Below are positions 63,359 to 64,000 of a DNA stretch of 64,000 nt, one piece after another. The notes under the pieces are model-generated. The model saw only the letters and a program-made list of their open reading frames with translations, did not search any database and was not told the origin of the DNA. The DNA is from Dissulfurispira thermophila (GTDB lineage Bacteria > Nitrospirota > Thermodesulfovibrionia > Thermodesulfovibrionales > Dissulfurispiraceae), in assembly GCF_014701235.1 (NCBI RefSeq), contig NZ_AP022873.1, forward strand, positions 620,001-684,000. Direction: 5' to 3'. Positions within the stretch are counted from its first letter, which is position 1; each line of letters starts with the position of its first letter. The translations under genes were made by a program, and so were the position numbers.

Positions 63359-63418
63359 TATCCGAAATACTTCGGATAGCACCCCGATATGGGGGTATAT
63401 CCGAACCTGTTTCGGATA
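63359..63418 (+). promoter_or_regulatory. Two palindromes around a small hairpin
   Basis: TATCCGAA-ATAC-TTCGGATA (63359-63378), then ACCCC-GATAT-GGGGGT (63381-63396), then TATCCGAA-CCTGT-TTCGGATA (63398-63418). The outer two are copies of one palindrome with centres 39-40 bp apart. They could be operator sites for a dimeric regulator, or recombination or replication sites, ahead of the DUF262 gene. Confidence 0.6.
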
Positions 63419-63480
63419 CAAACAAGTTAGCGGAAATTGCAAGAGCAAAATATAAATTATAAACGTAAAAGGAGGATATT

Positions 63481-64000
63481 ATGGCAATTTGGAAAACACA
63501 TAGAGTATCTGATGTGGTTACAGAAATTGACGAAGAAAAATTTGTTCTTCCTGTTATTCAACGATCACTGGTTTGGGAAGAAGACAAAATGGAACTTCTT
63601 TTTGATACTTTACTTAAAGGAGACAGCTTTGGTGGTATTATGGTTATTGAAGAAGAAAAAGATACCAAGCCATTATTTAATTACAGACCATTTACAAGGG
63701 ACGGTAATTTTATTCCTTCGCGAGAAGTTGAAAAACTAAAGCATCTACAATATTTTGTAATTGATGGACAACAACGCTTACAAACATTTTACATTGGATT
63801 AAAAGGAAGCATTAACGGCAAGGTTTTATACTTTGATTTGTTTAGTGACTATAATATTGAGTATGAATTTAAGTTTGAAAAAGACGAGAATAATTTACCT
63901 AAAATTTCAAAGGAAAACAATGATAGAAAAATAAAAGAGCATTTTTGGTATCCAGTTAAAGTATTATTTAAAAGATTAAAAGATACCAATGATGAAGATC
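63481..64000 (+). CDS. DUF262 (GmrSD-like) protein, N-terminal part
   Basis: Starts at ATG 63481 after AAAGGAGGATATT and stays open to the window edge (173 codons seen). The DUF262 hallmarks are clear: LPVIQRSLVWEEDKMELLFDTL (the QR-x5-W-x2-x2-K pattern) and VIDGQQRLQT, the nucleotide-handling DGQQRxxT motif of the GmrS half of type IV restriction enzymes. DUF262 proteins commonly take part in phage defence against modified DNA. Whether a GmrD/DUF1524 nuclease half follows cannot be seen. Confidence 0.88.
   Translation, partial: MAIWKTHRVSDVVTEIDEEKFVLPVIQRSLVWEEDKMELLFDTLLKGDSFGGIMVIEEEKDTKPLFNYRPFTRDGNFIPSREVEKLKHLQYFVIDGQQRLQTFYIGLKGSINGKVLYFDLFSDYNIEYEFKFEKDENNLPKISKENNDRKIKEHFWYPVKVLFKRLKDTNDED

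Noticed and set aside
63301-63480. Integron attI/attC site next to the recombinase
   Set aside because: No GTTRRRY/RYYYAAC core pair was found; the palindromes do not have attC form and no cassette array is visible.

Overview
This 64 kb window is a piece of a low-to-moderate GC bacterial chromosome. A Nitrospirota (Thermodesulfovibrio-like) or deltaproteobacterial-type anaerobe is the best guess. That placement is inference from gene content: stacked universal stress proteins, NtrC-type sigma-54 regulators, multiheme c-type cytochromes with a b-type membrane cytochrome, a selenocysteine-containing SelD, a GH57 glucan enzyme and a DnaG/RpoD operon. No rRNA gene is present to settle it.

Region 1-16.7 kb is a signalling and stress block. 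It holds a tandem universal stress protein, a histidine kinase and an NtrC-type response regulator. A close match to a sigma-54 promoter then leads into a USP-like gene, a TSUP transporter, a TIGR02186-type membrane protein and two more USP genes. Two unusual proteins follow that join a GspE/MshE-type N-terminal domain to two or three DUF202 membrane modules. After them come a second histidine kinase, a receiver protein, a PEP-synthase-like protein without the usual PEP-binding barrel, and a DegP-type protease.

Region 16.7-18.85 kb is a decayed patch: truncated dehydrogenase, ferredoxin scrap, a frameshifted small ORF, a heptad-repeat coiled-coil gene, a duplicated 43-bp repeat and palindromic repeats. 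Region 18.8-32.1 kb is a highly conserved translation/transcription cluster: tRNA-Thr, Tyr, Gly, Thr, tuf, rpmG, tRNA-Trp, secE, nusG, rplK, rplA, an L10 leader, rplJ, rplL, rpoB, rpoC.

Region 32.1-43.5 kb is membrane and redox biology: a Mut7-C protein, a K+ channel/TrkA protein, an 11-heme-motif cytochrome, two small paralogous membrane proteins behind a likely sigma-54 promoter, then a 7-heme cytochrome, a cytochrome b and a 9-heme lipoprotein cytochrome. A convergent operon encodes a histidine kinase with a c-type heme motif in its sensor, an NtrC-type regulator and a small membrane protein. The last gene is split by a complete IS256-family element with a visible 8-bp target duplication.

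Region 43.5-61.3 kb is mostly housekeeping: thioesterase, rho, selD with an in-frame UGA, an orphan cytosine-type methyltransferase beside a ruined MvaI/BcnI-like endonuclease, a GH57 enzyme, a LysR regulator, a Zn-ribbon protein, a CAT-anticodon tRNA, the rpsU-yqeY-nif3-dnaG-rpoD operon, tRNA-Arg, a hybrid histidine kinase, a nitroreductase and a pseudouridine synthase. From 60.9 kb to the end the DNA is accessory: an antitoxin/PIN pair cut by a truncated second IS256 copy, a tyrosine recombinase, paired palindromes, and the start of a DUF262 (GmrSD-like) gene that runs off the window.

Two other patterns cross these regions. Many spacers contain short, locus-specific self-similar 'words' that fold back on themselves and sometimes enter coding sequence. 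Three two-component pairs together with two sigma-54-like promoters suggest that redox or stress signals control the membrane and stress genes.
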